Translations under genes and position numbers: made by a program | Assembly (NCBI GenBank): GCA_028554755.1 | Contig: JAPTOF010000007.1 | Location: forward strand, 12,323,001 to 12,387,000 | Reading direction: 5' to 3' | From: Cordia subcordata | Taxonomy: Eukaryota; Streptophyta; Magnoliopsida; Boraginales; Cordiaceae | DNA length: 64,000 nucleotides | Shown here: piece after piece, positions 20,434-31,963 of the stretch | Position numbering within the stretch: the stretch's first letter is position 1 | Layout of the letters: each line of letters begins with the position of its first letter | Notes under the pieces: generated by a model | The model's database searches: none | The model's input: only the letters and a program-made list of their open reading frames with translations | What the model was told of the DNA's origin: nothing

Positions 20434-20995
20434 TGTCACGCCCTTAGCCTAACCTAAGCGCTGCGTGCGGCACTTAGACACTTTTCTACAGCAAAAGTGG
20501 CTAAGTCAGCCTGAAAACCACGAACAAAAGGCTTAGCAAAGCAAATAATAAAGCAGCGGAAGTAAAGAGTTGAGAGAATAAGACTTTTGTATTACTCTCA
20601 AGCTTTTCTCTGTGTCTTACAAATGAAAAAGCTAGGCTATTTATACATGCTTCCCATCTAATGAATGGCTAAGATGATTTCAATCTAATGGCTACTATGA
20701 GATTCTAGATTATTCTACCCTAATCATGGATATTTACAATCAATCACAAATAATAATCCCTCAATCAAAGGGGATTGATATTATCCCTATCTAGTTTATC
20801 TTCTAGATCCTTCCTGGGGATAAGTGCCATGCGTGCATCCCAACAAGCCTTGTCATCCTTGCCATACGGTTGCTTGCAGGACGTCTGCATCATCATGGTT
20901 GCGCTAGCACAGGAAAGTGCCCCGTATGCCTCCGTGCAAGCCTCGGTCTTGCCATCTTGCTGCCCCTGTGGCGTCTCCATTGGCAGGGCGTGACA
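20434..20995 (-). repeat. G 5' LTR
   Basis: It is 562 bp with perfect 10-bp terminal inverted repeats TGTCACGCCC and GGGCGTGACA. It is nearly identical to 17458-18019, implying a recent insertion compared with everything around it. Confidence 0.92.
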
Positions 20996-22084
20996 CGGTG
21001 CTGGGCATCTCCATCTTGGAGAACATCGCCCTTTATTGGGGAGTTCTAGATAATTATGTAATGAGGCTCCCGAACCCCGATGAATATGCGTGTGAGAGAG
21101 AGAAAGAAGAAAGAGCATTTTCTGAAGACTTCTTCTAGATGAGACTTAGATTATTGCTTCCTTAATTATTTTGTGACTTTACCAAATGCCGAGAGGATAA
21201 GGGCCTCTGATTTATACGAAAAATTCTTGCTTTGGCCAATCGCTAAGGGTCAGACTTTTCTTTTCCTTCGATATTTAAATGCTCTATTATGTTTTATTAG
21301 GAACTAATCTTTTATTTTGCTTGGTTGGTTATATGTATGGCTGGCCAACAAAGAAGACAATTGACCCCTCAACAAGAGAAGATTCGAGGGTAACTTCAAG
21401 CTTCCCTCGGTGAGTAGGCCCAACAAGGCTTTCGCCCTGCTCACTTTCTAGCACATGGGGGCGTCTCAATCGACCATCGGCCCAATGAGGACAAAGCTCC
21501 TCTACTCGATGCCCTGCTCAAGGCGTGGTGATCCGAGAGGGTGGGTGCCTCCTTACCCAACCCAACTAGTGATCAGGGGTTAAAGCCTCCAATTGAAGAA
21601 GAGGTAGACAACGAAAATAAGGAAGAAATGGAAGCCTAGCCCTAGCGTCATCTCAAGAGAGGTTTCAATCATCAAGACAGGGCCAAATTCTACGAAGCTA
21701 CTGAGGATAGGGGGATTGTCATCCTCTACCGGCCCGATCACACTGGCAAAGACAGTTCTTGGTGCCCTTAAGGTGGGGTCCCAGGGTATCCCAATGATTG
21801 ACCTTAGGATACCAAGTCGAAAGGTGTCTGTGCCAGTCACCTCCACTAAGACCTCTTTCCTATGCTTCTTATTTGGAACGGTCAATGGCCAGGTAAGTTT
21901 CTACCTTCCCTATTCTATTATTTCCTTTGATTTTGTTGACTTTTATTTTCATCCTGCTTCTTAACTGTCATTAAGCACCCTTCTACCGAAGGCTGTCGAG
22001 CTCGTTAGCTTCTCCAGAAACATAGAGAATGAGCTGGCAAACTGCTTCCTGGTTGGGACTGTCAATCCTTCTAAGATAGATAAA
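20996..22084 (+). pseudogene. D antisense ORF, middle part
   Basis: Right after G the frame continues with ISILENIALYWGVLDNYVMR and an Arg/Glu-rich stretch, then a stop at about 21136. Further pieces appear in other frames: MAGQQRRQLTPQQEKIRG near 21335, a stretch with GPITLAKTVLGALKVG at 21716-21964, and NPSKIDK just before B2. It is heavily frameshifted. The last codons join those at 28584 when B2 and one ATAAA copy are discounted. Domain identity is unknown. Confidence 0.5.
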
Positions 22085-23716
22085 TTATATGTTTTAACTC
22101 GTAAGCATATGAATCGTTCATGGTATAGTAGATACGAGTGCAGGTATCATTTCCACAGGGAGGCTCCTAAGCTCAATCTCTACGTGCTCTTGTGCTAGAG
22201 AGTAGCTATATACGTGTGGGTGCTTTCTTTAGGAATAAAGAAGCCCAAGAAAATGGAAAACAAATCTAAACTAGCCTAAACTTGCAGAGGAACTATGGGG
22301 TGCCAAGCTAAGGAGAGAAAACCTAACAAGGTAGAAGAGTATCTAGGAAGACTGTGTCGCAACTAGGCTCAGGCTATGGCAATTGATTAGGTCTATCTAT
22401 GGCTTGGGACTTCTATTTTCGTTGTGTTGATTAAGGTTCTCTTACCAATACTAGTGGTTTAACCCACTAGCTTGGTTTAAAGCTAAAGGCTAATTACTCA
22501 TAGCCTATGCAATCCATGCTCAGAACTTATCCTCTTAGTTGTGTTTAAAGCTATGATCTAGTACCTAAAACTACGTGATATTAAGGCTCAACTAACCAAT
22601 ACTAACATCGGTGATAGATACTCCTATCTAGGGTCTAACCTATTAACTGGGTTTAAAGCTAAAGACTAGGCCACCTAAACTCGACTAAGCACAGTATGTA
22701 ACCTATTAGCTAGATTTAAAGCTAAAGCCTACTCTACTAAGCAAAGCCATAAATCAAGTACAATCATATCACCTATATAAATAGGTAAAAGCATTTGAAG
22801 CACAAATAACACATGCATATTCACTTAGGCATTTTAACAAACACATAGACAAGTTCGATTTTCAATACATAGACATATTGAATCATGCCATTAATCAATG
22901 TAAACAAGCATGTATTAATAGCCATAGATATACACAAATCATTTATTTATAGCCCTAAACTAATTTACAACATTAATCAACCCTAGATCTAACTTAATTA
23001 CAAAACATATTTACAAGAATAAGAAAAGGAAAATGAAACTTCCTTTCAAACCCTTGCTCAAATCCAAAGAAAACCTCTTTAATCCCTTTTTACAAGCTTC
23101 AATCCTTACTTGATTTGGTGTGGGGATGATGTTTATGGGTGTTGGTGAAGTAGGGAAAGGGCTAGGGTTTATTAGCTTTCAAGAAATTGAAGTTCCTCCC
23201 TTAAAAAAAAATGAGCTGAAATTGGCTATTTACAAACTCTTCAGCGTGACTACCAATCGATCTTATCGGTCAGCCGATACGAAATATGATGCTTGACCGG
23301 TAACAAGTGGCAGCCCTTTAGTTGTACCGATTGACCGTACAGGGGGACCTACCGGCCAACCAGTATTTACTAGTCGACCTACAAGAGGATCTATCGATCT
23401 ACCCCTACTGACTTGACAACCGAACTTGAAACTTCAGTTTTTACTCATTTCTTCATCTTTCACTTTTGTTCTTCAATATTTAGCTCGTTTCTTCCTCGTT
23501 TAAGCTCAACCCATCCCAAAACTCACCTAAAACACAAAATATGACACTTGGTATAGCATGTATGCATCTAAATACCTTATGTACAAATATTAACATATAT
23601 GCATAATATTAACATATAGGCATAAACTCTATACCAAATACATGCAATTATGCTCTAAACACCTTAAATTGTGCATGCAAACACTATGTACAAATGCACA
23701 TAGATGACACACATCA
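22085..23716 (-). repeat. B2 3' LTR
   Basis: On the minus strand it starts TGATGTGTGTCATCTATG at 23716 and ends AACATATAA at 22085, where the usual CA end appears mutated. The boundary is fixed by the ATAAA duplication. Three GTTTAAAGCTAAA-type hairpin motifs lie at 22460-22700. Confidence 0.8.
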
Positions 23717-25390
23717 ACACGCCCAAACCTTCCACTTACTTGTGAAGCAAGCCTAAACCAAAATCTAGCCACATGCTTTTCAAAAAGTTGCTAGTTGTAT
23801 TAACTTGCTACCTTTTCACCTTTAAAGGAGTATAAAGGGTCATTCCTTTTGTGTAAAAGATCCCCTACCCTTTTTTGGATCCTCTTCTCAAGCATAAGGG
23901 GCATCGCACATCTTGGGAACTTATCAAGCTAGTTAAGACTACCACAAACATAGGATTTCAACTCACATACACGAGATGTCAATATTTCATTCTCTATCAA
24001 CTAATATGGCCTCCCAAAATGTACATAGCCTAAAGATACCCAAAAAAAAAAAAAAGACACATTACAATGCTCACAATTGACATAAGGGCCTTATTCACAA
24101 CATAATGAAATAACAAGAAGATACACTTGTCTCAAAATGACATTGTGTCATTTAATACTTATTCATATGCTTCACTTTTTCATTTTTTGTTACCTATTGG
24201 CTTTTTTTCATTCTCTTCATTTTTTTTGGGATTTTTTTTATATTTTTCACTTTTTTTTCCTCATTTTGTTCACATTTCTCCATTTTTTTGAATTTTTCTC
24301 AATGCATAGCATAAACAAAAAGAAAAGGAAAGGGAAGAGGCTAAGGCACACTGAAAAAACCAATCAAGAAAGAGGCACTCATATCAACAACCCTCCAAAA
24401 ACACTTTGTCCAACCAAGTTGTAGGGCAACTACAAGGTGCATTCTTAAAAGTACTCACTCTTCATAGTTTTCAAAAGAATTTTGTTCAAAGTCTAGGTCT
24501 TACCCCATACTCCATTCACTTCCCACAATACACCCTCATCTTTTCTAATCAATAAAGTCAATAACAAAAGCCAGCTCTCCAACCAGTATAGAGGTAAATA
24601 ACTCAAAACATTCAAAAAATTTGAAAAGATGGAACACTTTTTATGCAAAAACAAGCATGCTATACAAATCTACCCCATAAACAATAAATGAACAACGACA
24701 CTCCTAAACCTCAACTTTACTTGTCCTCAAGCAAATAGCATTAAGCACACAACAAACAAGCAATAAGAAACACATACGGGGTATGTGGAGAGAGATAGAT
24801 AGGGACAAGTAAAGAATAGAGAGATATAACCTTGCTTGCATATAGTCCGCCAAAGATAATCCAATGGTCTACTAGCTCTATCTTTTGTCGAAAGCACTAA
24901 TGCTCAAAAAACAAAGAAGGAATTAGTAGCCAATACAATGCAAATGCACATTGGCATTTTAAGAGATAAACAGGGATGTATGTAAAAGGTATAGAATTGA
25001 TGCTCTAAAATAATGGAAAGAAGCAAGAAACAAGTAAGGGAACAAAAATCTAACCTTAAAATGAAAACAAACAAAGTATAACCTAAACTATTAAAGACAA
25101 AACAAATAAAAGCAAACAAAACAATCTGATCTACTAAAAGTATATACAAAATAAGAACAACAAAAAACATAAACAACGAAAAAATAAGTAAAAAGCAAAG
25201 AGTATTCACAATTCCAGGGTGCTTCCTAGTAGCACTGGATTTAATGCCGTTAGCCAGGTGCTAAGGTTAGGGGAAAACATGCTTAAATTTTCATGGAACA
25301 AATTGTCGGATAATCATCAAAGCACAGAATGTAGAAGGAAAAGGATCATGCCACTTAAGATAAAACAATGAATGAACAAGGCATTCCTTT
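23717..25390 (-). other. B2 3' non-coding region
   Basis: It has a degraded polypurine tract next to the LTR (23717-23755), an A/T-rich tract (24170-24310), the conserved block at 24359-24392, and a GACAAG hairpin near 24718-24735. A poorly conserved AGCACTACTAGGAAGC-like block follows the ORF near 25215-25245. No supported ORF. Confidence 0.6.
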
Positions 25391-26326
25391 TCAAACTCCC
25401 ACCCTAAAAGTGTCCAAGAAAAGTGTGTGCTTACATGTGGTAGGGGCTATGCAACAATGAGAAGGAACATGCCCTGCTTCCTCACTAATTAACCACTTTA
25501 TAGCCTTCTTCTCATTATCTAGGGCTAAGAAAACACCCTCTCCATAGGCCAACAAGATGGCTAATGCATGCGAAGTGGGTAACATGTCTCCTAGTCCTAG
25601 GTTAAAGTGTTCTATACAAGAAGGCATAAATGTGATCACCAAAGCAACGAAAGACTCGAAGGAATGGGATAAAAGAGTAGGGACTACATCAAAGAGGAGG
25701 AGTCTGGAGGATCAAAGGACGTAGAAACACTAGACTCTTTCTCTTTATTGGATATGGCATAATTAAGCAAAAGTTGCCCTGACTCCTTACAAGGGGTGGA
25801 CACTGGGAGGGGTGCGAGGACGCGAAACGGACTCAATAGACTTCTCACCATACAAACATGAATGCTCAAGGGAGGCATACACATCTAACTCCTTATGTTT
25901 AGACTCGAAATCACATTGACTACAAATGACATAAGACTCATCCTCCAAACATGTGTGTAATGAGGAAAGAGAAGGAAAAATAGGTTCATATGCCTTAATG
26001 GGTGGAGGTGAAAGCACAAAAGGATAGTGTACGCTTTTCTCTAAAACATACCCATAGTCATCATCAAGAACCAAAGTATCATCAAGCTCATCCTTATCCT
26101 TATTACATGAAGTGAACTCTCTATCAACCTCTCTTTCTATCTCTCTTTCTATCTCTCTCTCTCTCTCTCTTTCTCGAACATCATCAGCATCACCACTAAT
26201 TTGCTTATACATAGGCTTCACTCCCATTCCATTAGTCTGATCAAATGGTATCTCAATACACTCACTAGGTCTCTCATTCTGAATTCCCCTATTTAAGTAC
26301 TCGGTGGTTTGGAATAACTTTTTCAA
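25391..26326 (-). pseudogene. B2 ORF, acidic central and C-terminal parts
   Basis: There are two open stretches. 26326-25787 (179 residues) contains a leucine-rich start, IEIPFDQTNGMGVKP, an Arg-Glu dipeptide run leading to VDREFTSC, DDDYGYVLE and IKAYEPIFPSL. 25642-25391 (83 residues) ends with LDNEKKAIKWLISEEAGHVP and a Cys-rich tail (HCCIAPTTCKH). The order matches B1, so both are decayed copies of one family-specific ORF. The C-terminal block resembles the Athila PR-RT linker. Function unknown. Confidence 0.6.
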
Positions 26327-26379
26327 AATCCTATGTAGCCTCTCTTGATCAGTTTGAAGGAGTTGAGCATTTTGATAGG

Positions 26380-26825
26380 CTAAAGTTCAAACTTTTCATC
26401 ACGTGAAGGAGATTTAAAGGAAAAGAGTTCATCTGAATGAAAATGGTAAGCATCATAATTGGGATCACTATAGGTAAAACCATAAAAAAAACTCGAAAGA
26501 AGGATATGTGGGAAGAGATCGTGTTGGATGTGGATAATCAAAATTAGGAAGTGGATAATATAAAGAGTTATCTTGACCCCATGGTTCAAATGCATGATAT
26601 GGCTCCTTAATCATGATAACTAGATGTAGATGCATGAATGGGTGTATGACTATAGGGATCATAACTTAGAATGGTCCAAGATTGGGGATTTCTGTGTGTA
26701 AAAGGACAACAAATAGTTTGATACTCATAACTACCACATAAGAGACAACCATTAGAAGCATAAATGGGAGATGGGAAAGAGCATACAAGTGACCACCAAG
26801 AGGCATTAGATCTATCCATGCTCAA
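26380..26825 (-). pseudogene. B2 ORF N-terminal part with degenerate zinc knuckle
   Basis: The open stretch from 26825 begins MDRSNASWWSLVCS and contains CLLCGSYEYQTICC, which has zinc-knuckle spacing CX2CX4(Y)X4C with Tyr in place of His. The knuckle in Athila Gag here is CALCSKSSHETIAC (A3). A Tyr/His/Pro-rich stretch follows (SYDPYSHTPIHAS). This suggests the family-B ORF starts with a Gag knuckle segment. The upstream Gag core is missing. Confidence 0.5.
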
Positions 26826-26974
26826 TCAATCACAAGCAAACCTCTCCTCAAGTCAAAATATTTTTAGATTTTTAAAATTTTTTCAAATTTTCTTTTGTTT
26901 TCTAAAAAAACGAAAGCAAATAATGATAGAACAATACACAAGCAATTAATCAAAAACACAAAAGCACACAAAGA

Positions 26975-27005
26975 ACCAATATCGTGCCTCTCCGGTAGGA
27001 AAAAT
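26975..27005 (-). other. B2 primer-binding-site relic
   Basis: On the minus strand, after the LTR end, CCTACCGGAGAGGCACG is seen. At the same place the Athila-like A elements have the tRNA-Asp-type site followed by GGCACGGTGG. The right half of the site and the following GGCACG are still recognisable; the left half is lost. Confidence 0.45.
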
Positions 27006-28583
27006 TTAATGTTGTTTAAACTTACAAGTACACAGGTCATATATAGTAAAGCATGCAAGTACAGGGTTATTCTTCCATAGAGAGGCAAACTATGTTCAGT
27101 CTCTATGTGCTTGTGTGTTAAGGATAGTTAAGTGTGTATATGTGCTTCCTTTAGGATTAAAGAGGGCTCACAAAATGAAAACTAAATCTAAACTAGCCTA
27201 CACCTATGAAGGATCGAAGGGGTGCCAAGCTAAGAAAAGAAAACTTAACAATGTAGAAGAGGATCTTGGGTGATTGTGTTGCAACTGCACTCAACCTATG
27301 GTAACGGATTAGGTCTATCTATGGCTTGGGACTTATATTATCATTGTACTAATTAGGGTTCTCTTAACCAATACTAGTGGTTCAATCGATTAGCTGGGTT
27401 TAAAGCTAAAGGCCAATCCCTCCTAACCTATGCAATCCGTGCTTAGAATTTATCCTCTAAGCTAGGATTAAAGCTAAAGACTAGTACCCAAACACTACGT
27501 GACATTGAGGCTCAATTAACCAACACTAACATGGGTGATGGATATTTTAGTCTAGGGCCTAACCTATTAACTGGGTTTAAAGCAAAAGACTAGGCCATTT
27601 AAACTCAACTATGCATAGCACATAAACTATTAGTTGGATTTAAATCTAAAGCCTACTTTACTAAGCAAAGTCCTATATTAAGTACAATTACATCACCCAT
27701 ATAAGTAGATAAAAGCATTTGAATCACAAATAACGCAAGCATATTCATTTTGGCATTTTAACAAACACATAGACGTGTTTGATTTTCAATTCATAGACAT
27801 ACTAAATCATTCCATTAATCAATGTTAACAAGTATGTATTAATAGCCATGGATATACACAAATACTTTATTCATAGCCTTAAACTACTTTATAACATCAA
27901 TCAACACTAGATCTAACTCAATTACAAAGCATATAAAAAAAGGAAGAAGAAACTCCCCTTCAAACCCTTGCTCAAATCCAAAGCAAATCTTTTCAATCCT
28001 TTGTTATAAGCTTTAATCCTTACTTGGTTCGGTGTTTATAAGTGTTAGTGAACTAGGAAAAAGTTAGGATTTATTAGCTTTGAAGAAATTGAAGTTCCTC
28101 CCTTAAAAAATGAGCTAAAACATGCTACTTATAGACTTTTCAGCTTGACTACCAATCAACCCTATCTGTAAACTGATACAAAATATGATGCTCGACTAGT
28201 AATAATTGGGGGCTCTTTGGTCGTACCCGAGAACCTACTGGTCAGCCAGTACTTACTAGTTGATCTACTGGGGAGCTTACTGGTCAGCCTCTATTAACTT
28301 GAAAGCCCAACTTGAAATTTCATTTTTTTCTCATTTCTTCATCTTTTGCTTTTAATCTTCAATTTTTAGCTCATTTCTTCCTCGTTTAAGCTCGACCCAT
28401 CCCAACATTTACCTAAAACACAAAATATAACACTTCATACAGCATTTATGCATCTAAATACATTATGTACAAATGTTAACAAATATACATAAACTCTATA
28501 CTAAATGCACTCAATAATGCTTTAAATACCTCTAAATATGCATGCAAACACTATATATAAACACGCACAAATGACACACATCA
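27006..28583 (-). repeat. B2 5' LTR
   Basis: On the minus strand it starts TGATGTGTGTCATTTGTG at 28583 and ends near 27006, about 1.58 kb. It matches the B2 3' LTR throughout, with many substitutions and small indels, so B2 is an old insertion. Confidence 0.8.
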
Positions 28584-29288
28584 ATAAACTCAAGAAAGAG
28601 ATCAATAAGTTGAAATCTTCCAAGAACAACACTCATTCCTAGCATCTCTCAGAGGTCCAGGTCCTGAAGCAACTCTACGTCGAGGAACTGAAGAAGAATA
28701 AGGAGGAGCAACGGAAGAAGGAGGGGTTGATTGACTCACTAAAGGAAACAATCAACAATCAGTGGTTGGCCCTCAAGAAGGCACACAATAAGATGGAGAG
28801 GCTTCGACTAGATAAAAAGGATTTCAAAATAGACAACCAATCGGCCACACGCCATATCGCCTAATTTGAAGAGGAGCTCAAGAAAGCCAAGGAGGCAAAT
28901 TGCAGATTTTTAAGGCTACACCTAATTACCAATCTAAGCTTCTTAAGCAGGCGACCATACAATTCAAGACTGGCACCGAGGAAGGCCTTCAGAAGGCCAT
29001 TGAGCTGTTGTAGAGGGACCCTCTTGTACCTCTTGATTTACTTGTCGACACGGGTTTGGATGAGTTGATCCCTGCTGCCCCCTAATATCGTTGATGGAAG
29101 ATCGGAGGAAGTTGCTTCTAATCCTTCAATGGCAGCATCCATATCCTAGTTGATGCTGTGAAGAAATACATCAAAAAGGCACCTCGAACATCATTAATCC
29201 CCAAGCTTTTGTTCTGGTCATTAATGATGATGCTACTGTAAAGGTGGAGGAGGTGCTAGTAGCCCACAATATGGCCCCCATTTCTTAA
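28584..29288 (+). pseudogene. D antisense ORF, coiled-coil C-terminal part
   Basis: Continuing the frame from 22084, it encodes a long charged coiled coil (LKKEINKLKSSKN, ELKKNKEEQRKKEGLIDSLK, FEEELKKAKEAN) with two early stops. A less charged tail ends in VEEVLVAHNMAPIS with a stop at 29286-29288. Coiled-coil C-termini are typical of antisense ORF products of Tat-lineage elements, as I recall. It converges on the pol end at 29700. Confidence 0.6.
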
Positions 29289-29699
29289 ATTTGTTTCTTT
29301 ATTTCAAAATTTGTTTCCTTTTGATGTAACTATTTTTGAACAGTAATTTCTTTCCTTGTGTTGATAATGGCGGTTTTTGATATAACCTCTTTATGGCTAG
29401 TATATACTTGTTCATAGCTTCGTACATATGACTGTGTTGGTCTTTGAAATTTGCACAAGTATGCATTATAGGAAATTTATTATCTCCTTAATGTAGATGT
29501 CGATCAAATGTGTGTAATTAGAATATCTTGATAACTAGTAATTATTAAAAATTAAACAACTTGAAAATGTAAATTTGATAGATAATTTACATTGCATGGA
29601 ACCATTATTTATCATTCATTTGCTAAGAATTTGTTAAGTACATGAACGAGTTTTGTGAAACTTGCCATAAGACATAGTACCTTTTAAATGTTTGGAGTT
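29289..29699. other. Spacer between the convergent D antisense ORF and D pol
   Basis: This is a 411-bp AT-rich spacer separating the two convergent reading frames of D. If both were transcribed, their 3' ends and terminators would lie here. I see no specific motif. Confidence 0.4.
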
Positions 29700-30357
29700 C
29701 TATGCATTTGGGAGCATTGTCCCATCGGCTCTAGCCAAACTGAAGTTTCTTGGTTGAATGACCTTCACGACTTGATTAGGGCCTTCCCAATTCTCATCAA
29801 GTTTGTTCATGTTGCCTTTGGTGAATTGGTGCTTATAGAGGACCATGTCCCTTAGGCCCATATTTTTTGGCTTTACCTTGCCAGTGAAATGCCGCTTTAG
29901 AGTCTCTTTAGTCACTTCGTTTATGATCTGGGACTCTTCTCTTACCTTATCGAGAAGCCTCATTTCTATCCTCAACACTCATCATTTTCTTATTTTTTAA
30001 AGTGCTTCACTCATAATGTCGAGGATATAACTTTGATTGGGATCACAGCTTCTGATCCATACACCATTCTAAATGGTATTTCCTAGTACTATTGTGAACC
30101 GTTGTTCTATAACCCCATAAAATCTTTGAAAGCAATACGGGCCATAGGCCTTTTACTCATTCAAGTTTCGCTTTGAATATGCTGATAATTACTCAGTTAG
30201 TGACTTCTACTTGAACATTCGTTTAAGGATGGGCCACGGAGAAAAAATGCAAATCAATCTCTAACTCTCCAGCTCTTTCCCTGAAATGTCTTGAACCAAA
30301 TTGTCAGCCATGTTCTGGGACGATGGCCTTTGGCACGCCGAATCGACATATGATATT
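29700..30357 (-). pseudogene. D integrase C-terminal half
   Basis: The open stretch 29978-29700 ends the polyprotein. It reads RLLDKVREESQ, then a Lys-rich segment, then LDENWEGPNQVVKVI, the integrase C-terminal tail of Tat elements (usual form NWEGPY). Upstream to 30357, interrupted frames give RFGVPKAIV and a site where the second catalytic Asp (SDNG in relatives) reads PEHG. Stops are frequent. B3 inserted just before RFGVP. Confidence 0.75.
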
Positions 30358-31963
30358 TGATAAGTGTGATTTATGTATGTCTATATATATATTGTTTGCA
30401 TACCCTTTCTAGGGTGTTTTGACCATAATTGAGTGCATTTAGGGTTGCATTTGTGCGCTATTATTCGTATTTTTACATGTAGGTGTCAAAACGCATAAAT
30501 GCTATATTAAGTGCCTTATTTCGTGTTTTAGGCGCATTTTAGGAGAAGGACTTGAGTTTAAAATGATGATGCTTAGATCAGGGAGCCAAGATAGTGTAGT
30601 TAGATGAGAAGAAATGAGGAAAGGGCATTAGGAAACTCCCGGATGAAGAACGACTCAACTGAGCACTAGCGGAGATATGTGTTCTGGGAGAAGGAATTGA
30701 ACTTGGTTGAAGATGTAAAGATCATGGACAAAGTTTGGAGATATTTATTGGGATGAAACGATGAACAAAAATGGCATTGGAAGTCCATGAAAGCAATACA
30801 AGGCAATAGAAAAAAAACTATGCACAAATTGGAGCCAAAACGAGCAAGTTATGAGCATTTTAGCTGTGATGACCGGTCACACTCTGCCCAAGGTTGGCGG
30901 ACCGACCTAGGAGACCAATCATGAGTAAAGAGAACTTAATTTAGGCTGGTCTCACTTGCTCCAGGGCTGAGTGATCGACCCCCTTCTAACCTTACGTACT
31001 AGATAGCTTTAAATAGGGTTTTTTAGGACATTTTGCAGAGAGAAACTTCATGTTCTTTCATACCCATTTCACCCTAACCTTAATCCCATCCAATAAACAC
31101 CCCCATACACCATCTAAACACCTAACAAAGCTAGGATTGAAACATTTAACAAGAGATTAAAGTGTATTTAAGCAAGGTTTAAAGAAGAGTTTCTTATTCT
31201 TTTTCTTATTCTTGTAAATACACTTTATAATTGAGTTAGATCTAGGGTTGATTGATGTTGCATGTTAGATTAGTGATTTGAATAAAGGATTTTATTATAT
31301 ATTTGGCTATTAATACATGCTTGTTTATATAAACCTATGGCATGATTCAATATATCTAGGTATTGAAAATCAAACTCGTCTATGTGTTTGCTAAAATGCC
31401 CAAGTGAATATGCATGTGTTATTTATTCTTCAAATGCTTTTATCTACTTATATGGGAGATGATTGATTATACTTAATTCATAGCTTTGCTTAGTAGAGTA
31501 GGTTTTAGCTTTAAATCTAGCTAATAGGTCACATGCTATGCATGGTCGAGTTTAGATGGCCGCTTTTAGCTTTAAACCCAGCTAATATGTTGAACCACTA
31601 GTATTGATTAAGAGAACCCTAATCAACACAACGATAATAGAAGTCTCGAGCCATAGATAGACTTAATCCATTATCGTAGCCCGAGCCTAGCTGCAACATA
31701 ATCACTGTAGAACCTCTGCTGCCTTGTTAGGTTTTCTTTCCTTAGCTTGGCACCTTAGTTCCTCCGTAGGTTTAGGATAGTTTAGGTTTATTTTCCATAT
31801 TCCAAGCTCCCTCTAATCCAAAAAATGCTCCAACACATGCACGTAGGTAGACTTAGGCACACGAGCACATAGAGACCAACCATAGTTTGCCTTCCTATGA
31901 ACAACACATTATTTGCACGCTTCACTATGAATGACCCGTGCACTTGCGCATTTAAACACACCA
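30358..31963 (+). repeat. B3: family-B solo LTR with intact target duplication
   Basis: It is 1606 bp, starts TGATAAGTGTGATTTATG and ends AACACACCA. The perfect 5-bp duplication ATATT flanks it at 30353-30357 and 31964-31968. It lies within the D integrase core, and the flanking frame is continuous when it and one ATATT copy are discounted. Two AGCTTTAAAYCYAGCTAAT hairpin motifs lie at 31507-31526 and 31568-31590. A solo LTR forms by recombination between the two LTRs of a full element. Confidence 0.9.

Larger units (their letters stand above)
17458..20995 (-). mobile_element. G: young non-autonomous chromovirus-like element (TR-GAG type)
   Basis: The element is 3538 bp, with two 562-bp LTRs differing at about 8 positions by eye. 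A primer site complementary to initiator tRNA-Met lies inside the 5' LTR, and a polypurine tract lies beside the 3' LTR. The interior encodes Gag, a damaged protease, a spacer of about 200 residues and a chromodomain-like tail. There is no RT, RNase H or integrase. Flanks carry the 4-bp duplication CGGT (17454-17457 and 20996-20999). Non-autonomous elements keeping only a gag ORF are known in plants as TR-GAGs. The retained chromodomain tail is the unusual part. Confidence 0.85.
22085..28583 (-). mobile_element. B2: full-length non-autonomous family-B element
   Basis: It has two LTRs (22085-23716 and 27006-28583), a degraded primer site, an ORF region (25391-26825) and a 3' non-coding region with polypurine tract. 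The total is about 6.5 kb. The 5-bp duplication ATAAA flanks it (22080-22084 and 28584-28588). This places it inside the D antisense ORF and keeps that frame when removed. No pol enzymes are encoded. It is the only family-B copy here with both LTRs and flanks intact, so it is the reference copy for the family. Confidence 0.82.
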
